Origin: Luteimonas vadosa
GTDB taxonomy: Bacteria; Pseudomonadota; Gammaproteobacteria; Xanthomonadales; Xanthomonadaceae
Direction of reading: 5' to 3'
Length of the DNA stretch: 64,000 nucleotides
NCBI RefSeq assembly: GCF_039543545.1
Contig: NZ_BAABJY010000003.1
Span: 49,030-113,029 of the forward strand
Below, piece by piece: positions 8,354-17,111 of this stretch (position 1 is its first letter; the number at the start of each line of letters is the position of its first letter). The translations under genes were made by a program, and so were the position numbers. Below the pieces are notes generated by a model that saw only the letters and a program-made list of their open reading frames with translations, was not told the origin of the DNA and ran no database searches.

Positions 8354-9525
8354 GCCGGCGCCAAGCGGATGCGATCGTGGTCGGTGGCGGGGTGGTCGGG
8401 GCCGCCTGCGCGCTGGCCTTGTCGCGGCTCGGGCTCGATGTCGCCCTGGTCGAGGCCAGGCGACCGGACGCCTGGTCGCCGGGATCGCCCGACCTGCGCG
8501 TCTATGCCTTCGCCCCGGACAATGCCTCCCTGCTGGAGGATCTGGGTGTCTGGGGTCACGTGCTCGAGGCCCGCGCGCAACCGTATCGGTCGATGCGCGT
8601 CTGGGATGCCGCGGGCGGCGGCGAGCTGGCGTTCGACGCCGATGCGCTGGGTCGGCCCGAACTGGGCTGGATCGTCGAGCATGGCCTCCTCGTCGACGTG
8701 CTGTGGCAAGCGATCGCACGCAGCAACGTTCGCCTGCTTTGCCCCGCGGCCGTGGAAGCGCTGCAGCAGGACGACGCCGGCGTGGAACTGCGGCTGGACG
8801 ACGGAACGCGCGTGGCCGCGACCGTGGCCATCGCCGCCGATGGCGCGCAGTCGGCCGTGCGCCGGCTGGCGGGAATCGACGTCTCCGTGCACGACTACGC
8901 GCAGCGTGGCCTGGTGGCCTATGTCCAGACCGACCTGCCGCACCAGGCGACGGCCTGGCAACGGTTCCTGCCGACCGGACCCCTGGCCTTCCTGCCTTGC
9001 GCGGATGGCAGCAGCTCGATCGTGTGGACCCTGCCGGAGGACGAAGCCGAACGGGTGCTCGTCCTGGATGACCAGGCCTTCGGAGCGGTGCTGACGCGGG
9101 CCTTCGACGCCCGGCTGGGCGAGGTTGCGCCGCGGTCGCGCCGGGTCGCGTTCCCGTTGCGTCGGCAGCTCGCCGACACGCATGCCCGGGGTCGCGTGCT
9201 GGTGCTGGGGGATGCGGCCCACGTGGTGCATCCGCTGGCGGGACAGGGCGTCAACCTGGGGCTGCGCGACGTGTCGTCGCTGGTGGCCTGGGTCGGGAAG
9301 GCCCGCGGCTCCCGCCAGGACTGGCGGTCCGGGGAAAAACTGGAGCGCTGGGCGCGGGGTCGGCGGAGCGAGGCGGCCGTCGCGGCGCATGCCTTCGACG
9401 CGATCAACCGGTTCTTCAGCAACGATGCCCTGCTGCCGACGGCCTTGCGTGGTCCCCTGCTGGGGCTGGCCGGGCGCCTCCCACCGCTGTCCCGCGGTTT
9501 GTGGCGGAAGGCGGCAGGCCTGTAG
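8350..9525 (+). CDS. ubiI: UbiH/UbiF/VisC-family FAD hydroxylase, probably UbiI
   Basis: Second ubiquinone-pathway flavin hydroxylase, 391 residues from a GTG that overlaps the ubiH stop. Motifs are VVGGGVVGAACALALSRLG (FAD ADP-binding), AADGAQSAVRRLAGI and VLGDAAHVVHPLAGQGVNLG, the canonical GDAAH form of the family. By operon position after ubiH it most likely hydroxylates C5 (UbiI); UbiF, the C6 hydroxylase, is a close relative and cannot be excluded by reading alone. An open frame starts 444 bases earlier, but that part overlaps ubiH and is a shadow. Transcription ends at a strong hairpin just downstream. Confidence 0.87.
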   Translation: MSRRQADAIVVGGGVVGAACALALSRLGLDVALVEARRPDAWSPGSPDLRVYAFAPDNASLLEDLGVWGHVLEARAQPYRSMRVWDAAGGGELAFDADALGRPELGWIVEHGLLVDVLWQAIARSNVRLLCPAAVEALQQDDAGVELRLDDGTRVAATVAIAADGAQSAVRRLAGIDVSVHDYAQRGLVAYVQTDLPHQATAWQRFLPTGPLAFLPCADGSSSIVWTLPEDEAERVLVLDDQAFGAVLTRAFDARLGEVAPRSRRVAFPLRRQLADTHARGRVLVLGDAAHVVHPLAGQGVNLGLRDVSSLVAWVGKARGSRQDWRSGEKLERWARGRRSEAAVAAHAFDAINRFFSNDALLPTALRGPLLGLAGRLPPLSRGLWRKAAGL

Positions 9526-9533
9526 GCACGAAA

Positions 9534-9562
9534 AAACGCCCGCATCGGGGATGCGGGCGTTT
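9534..9562. terminator. Bidirectional rho-independent terminator
   Basis: A perfect 12-bp stem (AAACGCCCGCAT with ATGCGGGCGTTT) and five-base loop lies between the convergent ubiI and EF-hand genes. The left side has a run of A (9531-9536) and the right side ends in T, so the hairpin can work in both directions, better on the minus strand. Confidence 0.9.
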
Positions 9563-9618
9563 CCGGGAGGGCCGGCACACGGAACACCGGCACCACGGGC
9601 CATTGGCGACGCTGGCGC

Positions 9619-10377
9619 TTACTTGTCGTCGCGCCAGGCCTTGTACTCGGCCAGGGTCAGGCTGCCGCTGTCGTCGCTGTCGTAGCGGTCGAAGACCGCC
9701 GCCAGCTGCGCGTCGACGCTGGCCTCACCGCTGTCGATCGCGGCATCGCCATTGGCGTCGGTGGCGACGAAGTTGGTACGGATCGGATCGTTCGGTGACG
9801 AGGTCACGTTCACGGCTGCCGTGGCGGTCGCTGCCGGCGCGGGCATGGGCGCCGCGACCGGCGGCGGTGCCGACGGCATCGCAGCGGCCTGCTCGGCAAC
9901 GTTGGCGGACACTTCCGCGTTCGCGGCCGCGCGATCCGCCTCGTGCATGGCGGCGTGGGCCTTGGACGCGGCCTGTTGCGCGCGAGTGGATGCCTCCTCC
10001 GGCAATGCGGTGCCACCCTGGGCGGCATCCTTCGCCGAATTGGCTTCGTCGGCGGCGTTCGACGCCGCCATCGCGGCAGCCTGGGCCTTGACCGAGGCAT
10101 CCTTCGCCATGTCGGCATTCGCGTCGGCGGACACGGCGCCTTCGACGGTCAGCGCCCCGCCTTCATCGGCGGCGACCGCGTCCTGCACGGCTTCCATCGC
10201 GTCCTCGGCGTCGTCACGCGCCGCTTCGGCATCTTCCATGGCCGCTTCGGAGGTCACGTCGGTCCGGACCTTGGCCTCTGCGGAGCCGGTCTTCGACTGG
10301 GCGAATGCAGCGCCGCCGGTCCCCAGCAGGGCGGCGAGCGCGACGGTCAGCAACTGTTTCTGGTGCTTCGTTTTCAT
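9619..10377 (-). CDS. Secreted Ala-rich protein with C-terminal EF-hand pair
   Basis: 252 residues. A signal peptide (MKTKHQKQLL, hydrophobic core, cleavage near AFAQ-S at 27-28) precedes a long alanine-rich stretch (about 35-165) rich in A, D, E and K with heptad-like spacing, probably helical or coiled coil. A Pro/Ala linker (169-185) leads to two canonical 12-residue EF-hand loops at 207-218 (DANGDAAIDSGE) and 233-244 (DSDDSGSLTLAE), with acidic ligands at positions 1, 3, 5, 9 and 12 or acceptable substitutes. This suggests periplasmic or extracellular calcium binding. No enzymatic domain is visible. It stands alone between a bidirectional terminator and rlmM. Function unknown. Confidence 0.85.
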   Translation of the reverse strand: MKTKHQKQLLTVALAALLGTGGAAFAQSKTGSAEAKVRTDVTSEAAMEDAEAARDDAEDAMEAVQDAVAADEGGALTVEGAVSADANADMAKDASVKAQAAAMAASNAADEANSAKDAAQGGTALPEEASTRAQQAASKAHAAMHEADRAAANAEVSANVAEQAAAMPSAPPPVAAPMPAPAATATAAVNVTSSPNDPIRTNFVATDANGDAAIDSGEASVDAQLAAVFDRYDSDDSGSLTLAEYKAWRDDK

Positions 10378-10491
10378 GTGGGGAATCCTCGTTCGACGGG
10401 GGGTCGTGCTTACCCCGGCGACAGTAGGGACGCTCCCATGAAGCGGGCGTCAACCGGCGGAACCACTCCTGAACAGCAAGAAGCAGCCCGT

Positions 10492-11565
10492 TCAGGAGAC
10501 GACTTCGGGCATGGCCAGGACGGTGATTTCCTCGCGGTCGTGGTAGAGCTGGCGCGCGCGGATGCGCAGGGGAACGCCGGCCGAGGTACGGAAGAGGTCG
10601 AGGCACAGGACGGTCTCGTCCCAGCGCTTCTTCATCGGCAACTTAAGGTTGAACACTGCCTGCCGGCACCAGCCCTGCCGGAACCATTCCCCCATCCGGG
10701 CGGCGACGCGGCGCGGTTGTTCGACCATGTCGCAGACCATCCAGTCCAGGGATTGCGCCGGCTGCCAGCGGAAGCCGTCCGCGCGCAGGTGCTCGACCAG
10801 CCCGCTGTCCAGGACGTGCTGCCGCAGCGGGCCGTTGTCCACCGCGACGACGTGCAGGCCGTGGCGCGTGAGTACCCAGGTCCATCCCCCGGGCGCGGCG
10901 CCCAGGTCGGCCGCGTGCATGCCCGGGCGCAGCAAGCGGGCACGCTCGTCCGCGTCTAGCAGCACCATCAGGGCTTCCTCGAGCTTGAGGGCGGATCGGG
11001 AAGGCGCGTCGCGATGCAACTTCAGGCGCGGAACGCCCATCGCCCAGGGCGCGCTGTCGCCGATGAGGCTGCAGGCCAGCAGCAGATGGTCGCCTTCGAC
11101 CAGGCACACATGCAGGCGCGGAAGCCGGTTGTCGTCGCGGACGCTCAACAGACCCGCCGCACGCAAGGCCGGCCGCAAGGCGTTGCCGAAGGCGCGCGCC
11201 AGGCCCGAGAGCGGTTTTGCGTGGTCGCTGTCGGGATGCTCGACCAGCAGGGTGCCGTAAGCAGGCCGTTCGTCCGGGCCGGCGAGGGCCAGCGCGCCAA
11301 GGATGGGCGTGATGCGGTCCTTCGGGTCAAGGCCGGGCAGATCGGCCATCAGCAGCAGTTTCTGCCGCGCGAAGACGAGCTCGCGCCAGGGCAGTGCCCG
11401 AGACAGTGCCCCGGCGTCTTCCGCGAAAAACACCACGAACCCCGAGCCACGCTCGGTACGGGCGTAGCCGGGAAATCCCGCGGCCAGGCTGCGCGCAGCC
11501 AGCTCGGCCGCGAGTTCGGGCTCGAAGCCGGCGCGGCAATAGCAGAGCAGCCCGGTCACTCGCAT
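10492..11565 (-). CDS. rlmM: 23S rRNA C2498 ribose 2'-O-methyltransferase RlmM
   Basis: SAM-dependent methyltransferase modifying C2498 in the peptidyl-transferase region of 23S rRNA. 357 residues (E. coli 366). The N-terminus LLCYCRAGFEPELAAELA is the THUMP-like part typical of RlmM. The Rossmann domain carries the SAM motif DLGAAPGGWTWVLTRHG, followed by VAVDNGPL, WMVCDMVEQP and FNLKLPMKKRW. Start ATG has a GGGGG run about seven bases upstream. The gene is monocistronic on the minus strand. Confidence 0.95.
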   Translation of the reverse strand: MRVTGLLCYCRAGFEPELAAELAARSLAAGFPGYARTERGSGFVVFFAEDAGALSRALPWRELVFARQKLLLMADLPGLDPKDRITPILGALALAGPDERPAYGTLLVEHPDSDHAKPLSGLARAFGNALRPALRAAGLLSVRDDNRLPRLHVCLVEGDHLLLACSLIGDSAPWAMGVPRLKLHRDAPSRSALKLEEALMVLLDADERARLLRPGMHAADLGAAPGGWTWVLTRHGLHVVAVDNGPLRQHVLDSGLVEHLRADGFRWQPAQSLDWMVCDMVEQPRRVAARMGEWFRQGWCRQAVFNLKLPMKKRWDETVLCLDLFRTSAGVPLRIRARQLYHDREEITVLAMPEVVS

Positions 11566-11660
11566 CGAAATCCCCCTTCAGGCGTCCGCAGGTGCGCATC
11601 GCACCGGGTCGGCTGCCATCCGGCCGCGGTCAGGCGCGGCTTGCCGCGGCGCGGCGCGAA

Positions 11661-12236
11661 TCAGTATCGCTTGCCGCCATGGGCACCGTATTCGGACAGC
11701 ACGGCGCAGGCGCGCTGCCGGTGCAGGTCCTGGACGACCTCGATGCCACGTTTCCCAAGCTCGCCGATCCAGTCCTCGGGCAGGGGCCCCTCGTCGAATT
11801 CGGTCAAGGATTCGACGTCCGAGGAGCGGGCGCCGATCAGCAGCCGATCGATCCCAGCCCAGATGGTCGCGCCGTAGCATTGGCAGCAGGGTTGCGACGA
11901 GGTCGCCAGGACATAGGGTCCGAAGTGGCTGCCGTCGGCACGTTCGTTGAGGCGTGCCCGGCCCAATCCCTGCTGCGCCAGCAGGTACGCCATGATCTCG
12001 GCGTGCGCGACCGATGTCGACTGCGGCAGCACGCGGTTCACGCCAACGGCCACCAGGTGGTCGTCGGGACCGAACACGGCGGCCCCGAATGGTCCACCGG
12101 TCTGCGCGTGGATATTGCGCCGCGACAACTCGATCGCGAAGGCGACCTTGTCCGCGTCGGTCGCGCAGACGTCCGCCTGCTCCACCACCTCGTGGATCCA
12201 TTCGGGCAACGCAAGCCGGACTTGCGCGCGCAGCAT
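11661..12236 (-). CDS. Cytidine/deoxycytidylate-fold zinc deaminase, guanine-deaminase-like
   Basis: Cytosolic zinc deaminase of about 191 residues. The zinc site is HAEIMAYLLAQQ (His ligand and catalytic Glu) and SSQPCCQCYGATIWAGI (two Cys ligands in PCxxC form). GGPFGAAVF near the front matches the guanine deaminase/tRNA-adenosine deaminase branch; the typical S-x-E-P-C-P-M-C is changed to S-S-Q-P-C-C-Q-C. I chose the ATG at 12236, which overlaps the stop of the upstream lipoprotein gene as TGATG. The longer open frame runs inside that gene. A base deaminase for salvage is likeliest; exact substrate unknown. Confidence 0.82.
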   Translation of the reverse strand: MLRAQVRLALPEWIHEVVEQADVCATDADKVAFAIELSRRNIHAQTGGPFGAAVFGPDDHLVAVGVNRVLPQSTSVAHAEIMAYLLAQQGLGRARLNERADGSHFGPYVLATSSQPCCQCYGATIWAGIDRLLIGARSSDVESLTEFDEGPLPEDWIGELGKRGIEVVQDLHRQRACAVLSEYGAHGGKRY

Positions 12237-12736
12237 CAGCGCGTGACCGGCGCCGAAGACTGGTCCTGGCAGCGATTGCTCACGCAACTGCAGGCAGAGA
12301 TTTCGCGAAAGCCGCAGACCGAGGCCACGCCCTGCTTGTTGCATTCGGCCTGGACCGCGGCAGGATCAGTGGGACTGCCCTTGTTGACGCATGCCGGCAT
12401 CATGCCGCAGCAGTTGCCGACGTTCTTGACGGTGCAATCGGAATCGGTCCTGCAGCTGTAATCGATGGCTACCGGCGAAGGCACTTCCACCGCTGGCATC
12501 GGATCGCTCATGCGCGGCGCCTTCGCTGGAGGCGGCGGCGCGGTGCGCGCAGGCGGCGGGGCTGGAGCGGGACCCGGCGCAGGCGCCGTGGCGACCGGCG
12601 CGCGTTCGGTCGTGGTGGGTGTCGGGGCCTCGCTCGACATCCGGGTGTCGTCGGGCGACGGCGCGGTGCAGCCGGTGAGTGCGAGGAAGAGGCACAGGCA
12701 ACCTGGCAGCACTCGGGTTCCGATGGCGTGGGGCAT
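12236..12736 (-). CDS. Cysteine-rich lipoprotein with Pro-rich linker
   Basis: 166 residues with a type II signal peptide and lipobox LALTGC (Cys22), so it is probably anchored in the outer membrane. Residues 30-80 are a low-complexity Ala/Pro/Thr linker. The C-terminal part carries about ten cysteines, including CRTDSDC, GNCCGMMPAC and SACSC, and looks like a small disulfide-stabilised domain seen in other secreted bacterial proteins; I cannot name its function. It starts two bases after the glnS stop and overlaps the deaminase gene, so glnS, lipoprotein and deaminase look like one transcription unit. Confidence 0.8.
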   Translation of the reverse strand: MPHAIGTRVLPGCLCLFLALTGCTAPSPDDTRMSSEAPTPTTTERAPVATAPAPGPAPAPPPARTAPPPPAKAPRMSDPMPAVEVPSPVAIDYSCRTDSDCTVKNVGNCCGMMPACVNKGSPTDPAAVQAECNKQGVASVCGFREISACSCVSNRCQDQSSAPVTR

Positions 12737-12738
12737 GA

Positions 12739-14475
12739 TCAGGGTCCCTTGGTGGCCCAGGTGTCGCGCAGGGTGACGCTGCGGTTGAACACCGGGGCAT
12801 CGTTGCGATGGTCGTGGCGGTCGGCGACAAAATACCCCAATCGCTCGAACTGCAGCGACTGCTCGGGAGCGGCTTGCGCGGCGGCGGGTTCCACGTACCC
12901 GCGCACGCTGCGGATGGAGTCCGGGTTGAGGTGGTCGCGATAGCTCTTGCCGTCGGCGTCGTCGTCGGGATCCGCGACGGAGAACAGCCTGTCGTACAGA
13001 CGGATCTCCGCCGGGACGCCATGCGCCGCGCTCACCCAGTGGATGGTTCCCTTGATCTTCCGGTTGGCGCCCTCCATCCCCGGGCGCGACTCCGGATCCA
13101 GCGTGCCGCGCAATTCCTGGATCGTGCCGCCCTCGTCCTTGACCACTTCGTCGCAGCGCACGATGCCCGCGCCGCGCAGGCGAACCTCTCCACCAGGCAC
13201 CAGGCGGCGCCATCCCGGGGGCGGCACTTCGGCGAAGTCGTCGCGCTCGATCCAGATCTCGCGGGAAAACGGCACTTGGCGCTCGCCTTGCGAGGCGTCC
13301 TTGGGATGGTTGGCGAACGCCAGCGACTCCGCGTGGTCTTCCGGCAGGTTCGCCAGCACCAGCTTGAGGGGTTCGACCACCGCCATGCGGCGGGGGGCGC
13401 TGGCGTCGAGGTCGTCGCGCAGGGCGCCTTCGAGCACCGAGAAGTCGATCACCGAGTTCTGCTTGCTGATGCCCACGCGGTCGACCAGCAGCCGCAGGGA
13501 CGCCGGCGTGTATCCGCGGCGGCGCAGGCCCTGCAAGGTGTACATGCGCGGGTCGTCCCAGCCGTCGACCAGCCCTTCGGCGACCAGCGCGGACAACTTG
13601 CGCTTGCTCATCACCGTGTAATTGATGTTGAGCCGCGAAAATTCGATCTGGCGGGGTTTGGAAGCCTCGTTCGGCAGGCCTTTCGCCAACAGGGGCGCCA
13701 GCAGCTCCGGCGAATGGGCAAGGTCGACCCTGTCCACGCACCAGTCGTACAACGGGCGGTGGTCCTCGAACTCGAGCGTGCACAGCGAATGGGTGATGCC
13801 CTCGATGGCGTCGCCCAGCGCGTGGGCGAAGTCGTACATCGGGTAGATCGGCCAGGCATCGCCGGTGTTCTGGTGCGGAACCTTCTTGATGCGGTACAAG
13901 GCCGGGTCGCGCAGGTTGATGTTGCCGGCGGTCATGTCGATCTTCGCGCGCAGCGTGCGGCTGCCGTCGGCGAACTCCCCGGCGCGCATGCGACGGAACA
14001 GGTCCAGGTTCTCCTCGACGCTTCGTTCGCGGTACGGCGAATCGCGCCCGGGTTCGGTCAGGGTGCCGCGGTATTCACGCACCTGTTCCGCGCTCAGGTC
14101 GCAGACGAAGGCGTCCCCTTGCGCGATGAGCTTCTCCGCGGCCAGGTAGAGCACGTCGAAGTAGTCCGAGGCATGGCGCAGTTCGGCCCAGTCGAAGCCG
14201 AGCCAGCGCACGTCCTCCTGGATCGCCGCGACGAACTCGGGATCCTCCTTGGCAGGATTGGTGTCGTCCAGGCGCAGGTTGCAGCGCCCCCCGAACTCGT
14301 TGGCCAGGCTGAAATCGAGGCAGATCGCCTTCGCATGGCCGATGTGCAGGTAACCATTGGGTTCCGGCGGGAACCGGGTGCGCACGGTGTCGTGCTTGCC
14401 GCCGGACAGGTCCTTGCGGACGATCTGGCGGATGAAGTCCTGCTTTTCTTGCACCGGGGGGGCGGGTCGGGTCAT
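12739..14475 (-). CDS. glnS: Glutamine-tRNA ligase
   Basis: Class I aminoacyl-tRNA synthetase charging tRNA-Gln, whose gene lies at 59.2 kb in this window. 578 residues (E. coli 554). The N-terminus RTRFPPEPNGYLHIGHAKA holds the HIGH motif; LRLDDTNPAKEDPEF follows. The second signature appears as VMSKRKL in place of KMSKS, normal for GlnRS. The C-terminal anticodon-binding beta-barrels cover roughly residues 340-560. The ATG start gives a normal N-terminus. Downstream lipoprotein and deaminase genes are spaced by two bases and by an overlap respectively. Confidence 0.97.
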   Translation of the reverse strand: MTRPAPPVQEKQDFIRQIVRKDLSGGKHDTVRTRFPPEPNGYLHIGHAKAICLDFSLANEFGGRCNLRLDDTNPAKEDPEFVAAIQEDVRWLGFDWAELRHASDYFDVLYLAAEKLIAQGDAFVCDLSAEQVREYRGTLTEPGRDSPYRERSVEENLDLFRRMRAGEFADGSRTLRAKIDMTAGNINLRDPALYRIKKVPHQNTGDAWPIYPMYDFAHALGDAIEGITHSLCTLEFEDHRPLYDWCVDRVDLAHSPELLAPLLAKGLPNEASKPRQIEFSRLNINYTVMSKRKLSALVAEGLVDGWDDPRMYTLQGLRRRGYTPASLRLLVDRVGISKQNSVIDFSVLEGALRDDLDASAPRRMAVVEPLKLVLANLPEDHAESLAFANHPKDASQGERQVPFSREIWIERDDFAEVPPPGWRRLVPGGEVRLRGAGIVRCDEVVKDEGGTIQELRGTLDPESRPGMEGANRKIKGTIHWVSAAHGVPAEIRLYDRLFSVADPDDDADGKSYRDHLNPDSIRSVRGYVEPAAAQAAPEQSLQFERLGYFVADRHDHRNDAPVFNRSVTLRDTWATKGP

Positions 14476-14644
14476 GCGACTGGGAAGGCCAAAAGTAGGA
14501 GTCTAGCCGAGCAGGCCGATTGCGCTTGCCTTCGACGTCGCGGCGCGCTCGCCAGTCCCCGCGCTTCCCGGAGGGTCGAATTGTGACGGGGATGCTATTT
14601 TGATGGCACGGGTCGTGCTCCGATTGATGACGAAAGGAGGCGAT

Positions 14645-14797
14645 ATGGGGAAGGGGAAGGCAACATTGCATTCGCAAGGTGCGTGGCACCGGTCGCCGCG
14701 CGTCGACGCCCGGGCGGTGTCTCCGCCATGGACGCCCGGCCACCAGCGGGTGCGTGGCGGCAGCCCGTGCGACCGGTTGGCGCCGTGGCCGCAATGA
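14645..14797 (+). CDS. Short ORF with strong RBS overlapping the cyclase start, possible leader peptide
   Basis: A 50-codon frame opens at ATG 14645, four bases after a near-perfect Shine-Dalgarno AAGGAGG (14634-14640). It closes with TGA at 14795-14797, overlapping by ATGA with the ATG at 14794 that I take as the diguanylate cyclase start. The peptide is basic, rich in Arg, Pro, Gly and Trp, without signal peptide or known domain. The cyclase ATG has no Shine-Dalgarno of its own, so the layout suggests translational coupling. The alternative is that the cyclase starts upstream (14683 or 14728) and this frame is accidental. I favour coupling with moderate confidence. Confidence 0.5.
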   Translation: MGKGKATLHSQGAWHRSPRVDARAVSPPWTPGHQRVRGGSPCDRLAPWPQ

Positions 14798-17022
14798 CGC
14801 CGACCCGCACCGACGGAGCCGACTGGCTGTACGTCGTCGGCCTGGTGCTGTTGCTGGCGCTGTTCGCGGCCGGCATGGCGCTCGCCTTCAAGGCGGCGCA
14901 GCCTGAGGTCCCCGTCAGCATCCAGGCCACGACGGCGGACGACGGCACCCCGGTGGACCCGGGAGCTGGTTCGCAGGCGCTGCACGTGCCTGTACACCCC
15001 GGTGGGGAAGTCATGGCGACGCCGCTGTCGTTCAAGCTGCCACCCTCGGGCGAAAGCGATGCGCGCTGGGTAGTGTGGGTCAGTCGTGGGGTGGCCGACA
15101 CGATCGCGCTAGAAGGCGCTGACTGGCGCAGCCCGACGCGGGATTTCTTCCATCCCGCACCAACGGCGGGCGTGCTCGCCTCGGGTTACGTCTTCCCGCT
15201 GCCGGGCGACTGGTCGGGCGACGTCCAGCTGCGGCTGGAAATGCGCGGCGCCATGCCGGGCTCGGTCCGGGTCCGGGTCTTGCGGGAGGGGGCGGCCCTC
15301 AGGCTGGAGCAACGCGGGGCGGTCATCGCCGCCTTCATCTACGGATCGCTGTTGATGCTGACGCTGTTGATGCTGGCCCTGTACAGCGCGGCGCGGGACC
15401 GCATCTTCCTGGTCTTCTGCAGCGCGAACGTCCTGGCCTTGCTCGCGTTGGCGGCGATCAACGGACACCTGTACCAGGTGCCCTTGCTGCGGGCCATGGC
15501 TTGGTGGCGGGGACAGGGCCTCTGGGCGCTGGGCCTGCTGGCAGCCGGGGCGGCCTTGCAGCTCCTGTCGCGCTATGCCTCGACGCAGGAACGCCACCCG
15601 CGCGTCGCGCGATGGGTGGACGGCTACTGCCTGTTGCTGGGATTGCTTGCGGCGGTTTGCCTCCTCGGGTGGGAAGGGACGCTGCAGTGGATCGTGACGG
15701 CAGGTCCGTGGCTGGTCCTGTTCACCCTGGGATGCGGCGTCTTGCTGGCCGCCGAGGCGGCCCGGCGGCGCGTGCGCCTGGCGGGCCCGATTGCGATAAC
15801 GCTCCTCCTCGTCGCCGTGGCGCTGTATGGGGGCGAAATCGGCTTCTTCGCTCCTGGCACGGACCCGATCTGGCTGCATTATGGCTACCAGATGGTGCTC
15901 GTCGTGTTCGCCGCGACGCTGGCGGTCGGGATGGTCGACCGCGTCGGCGTGTACCGCAACCAGCGCGACGAGGATCGCCAGGCGCGCGCGGATTCCGAAA
16001 TGCGGATGCGGCACGAGACCGCGCGCGCGAGCCTCAGCGACGCACTTCAATCGAACCTGCAGACGCTCGGTCCTGGCGACGTGGAATGGACCGCGTTGCG
16101 CCTGCTGCTCGAACACCTGCTTCCCCACGTGCCGGTCGAGTTCGCCGCCGCGGTGGCGCATGGTTTCCAGGGCCACGACATCTGCATGGTGATGCCCCGG
16201 TCGGCGCAGGCGGAGGTCGACTCGCTGGTGGCGACGCGCCGCTTGCAGCTCAAGCGGGAGGCCGTCAAGCGCCTGTCGCTTCAGCAGCCGGTCACGGCCC
16301 CCGACCGGGACGGCATCATCGCGACGGAAGCGCTGGTGCCGTTGCCGATCCACGCCCCGGGCTGGGGCATGCTGATGCTCAGGCGTTCGGGCGAGCAGCG
16401 CTTCCTGGACGAAGAGCTCGCGCTGGCGGAAGAGATGGTGCGCCTGGTGATGGTGAACGTCGAGCAGGCGCTGTCGGCGATCAACCTGCGCCGGTCGGCG
16501 GAACTCGATGCGCTCACGGGTACGTTCAACCGGCGCACGATCGACCAGTGGCTGCAACGCTGCTTCACCGATGCCGAGCGGAACGATCAGGCGGTCTCGG
16601 TCCTGTTCGTCGACCTGGATCACTTCAAGCGGATCAACGACGACTACGGCCACGCCTGCGGCGACCAATGCCTGCGGCGGGTCGCTGCCACCCTGCACCA
16701 GAGCCTGTCCGCCGGCGACCTGCTGGGTCGCTACGGTGGCGAGGAATTCATCGTCATCCTGCCGGGGCGAGGCGGCGCCGCGGCACGCGTGGCGGGCGAG
16801 CGCCTTCGGCAGGCGATCCAGGACCTGCGTATCGAGTGCGAGGGCCGCACCCTGGAGGTCACCGTCAGCATCGGCCTGGCCACGCGCCTGGGTCCGGACG
16901 AGAAACCCGCCTCGACGGTCGATCGTGCCGACAAGGCGCTGTACGCCGCGAAGCGCGAAGGTCGCAACTGCGTGCGGGTGGCACCGGCGGTGTTCGAGGG
17001 ACGCACCGGCGGAACCGCCTGA
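14794..17022 (+). CDS. Membrane diguanylate cyclase, 7TM sensor with GGDEF domain
   Basis: Makes cyclic di-GMP from two GTP. From ATG 14794 the protein has 742 residues: TM helix 11-33; periplasmic beta-rich domain about 60-175 resembling 7TMR-DISMED2; a seven-helix block about 178-395; a linker; a GAF-like segment about 430-560; and a GGDEF domain about 570-735. The active-site loop is GGEEF at 648-652 and DLDHFKRINDDYGH is intact, so it should be active. The inhibitory I-site RxxD would lie at 639-642, but the sequence is SAGD: the Arg is lost, so product inhibition is probably absent. Starts at 14683 and 14728 are also open. The ligand of the periplasmic domain is unknown. Confidence 0.9.
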   Translation: MTPTRTDGADWLYVVGLVLLLALFAAGMALAFKAAQPEVPVSIQATTADDGTPVDPGAGSQALHVPVHPGGEVMATPLSFKLPPSGESDARWVVWVSRGVADTIALEGADWRSPTRDFFHPAPTAGVLASGYVFPLPGDWSGDVQLRLEMRGAMPGSVRVRVLREGAALRLEQRGAVIAAFIYGSLLMLTLLMLALYSAARDRIFLVFCSANVLALLALAAINGHLYQVPLLRAMAWWRGQGLWALGLLAAGAALQLLSRYASTQERHPRVARWVDGYCLLLGLLAAVCLLGWEGTLQWIVTAGPWLVLFTLGCGVLLAAEAARRRVRLAGPIAITLLLVAVALYGGEIGFFAPGTDPIWLHYGYQMVLVVFAATLAVGMVDRVGVYRNQRDEDRQARADSEMRMRHETARASLSDALQSNLQTLGPGDVEWTALRLLLEHLLPHVPVEFAAAVAHGFQGHDICMVMPRSAQAEVDSLVATRRLQLKREAVKRLSLQQPVTAPDRDGIIATEALVPLPIHAPGWGMLMLRRSGEQRFLDEELALAEEMVRLVMVNVEQALSAINLRRSAELDALTGTFNRRTIDQWLQRCFTDAERNDQAVSVLFVDLDHFKRINDDYGHACGDQCLRRVAATLHQSLSAGDLLGRYGGEEFIVILPGRGGAAARVAGERLRQAIQDLRIECEGRTLEVTVSIGLATRLGPDEKPASTVDRADKALYAAKREGRNCVRVAPAVFEGRTGGTA

Positions 17023-17111
17023 ACGCGCCGCACTGGCCGGCTTGCGGCGCGACGGTGCTGTACGCATATTGAAGCGCGACGCACCCCGCGGGTGCCTGCA
17101 GGGAAACGGAC

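Noticed and set aside
14683..14793. Longer N-terminus of the diguanylate cyclase
   Set aside because: Extra 37 residues are Arg/Pro-rich with no Shine-Dalgarno for 14683; the coupled ATG 14794 explains the context better, though not proven.
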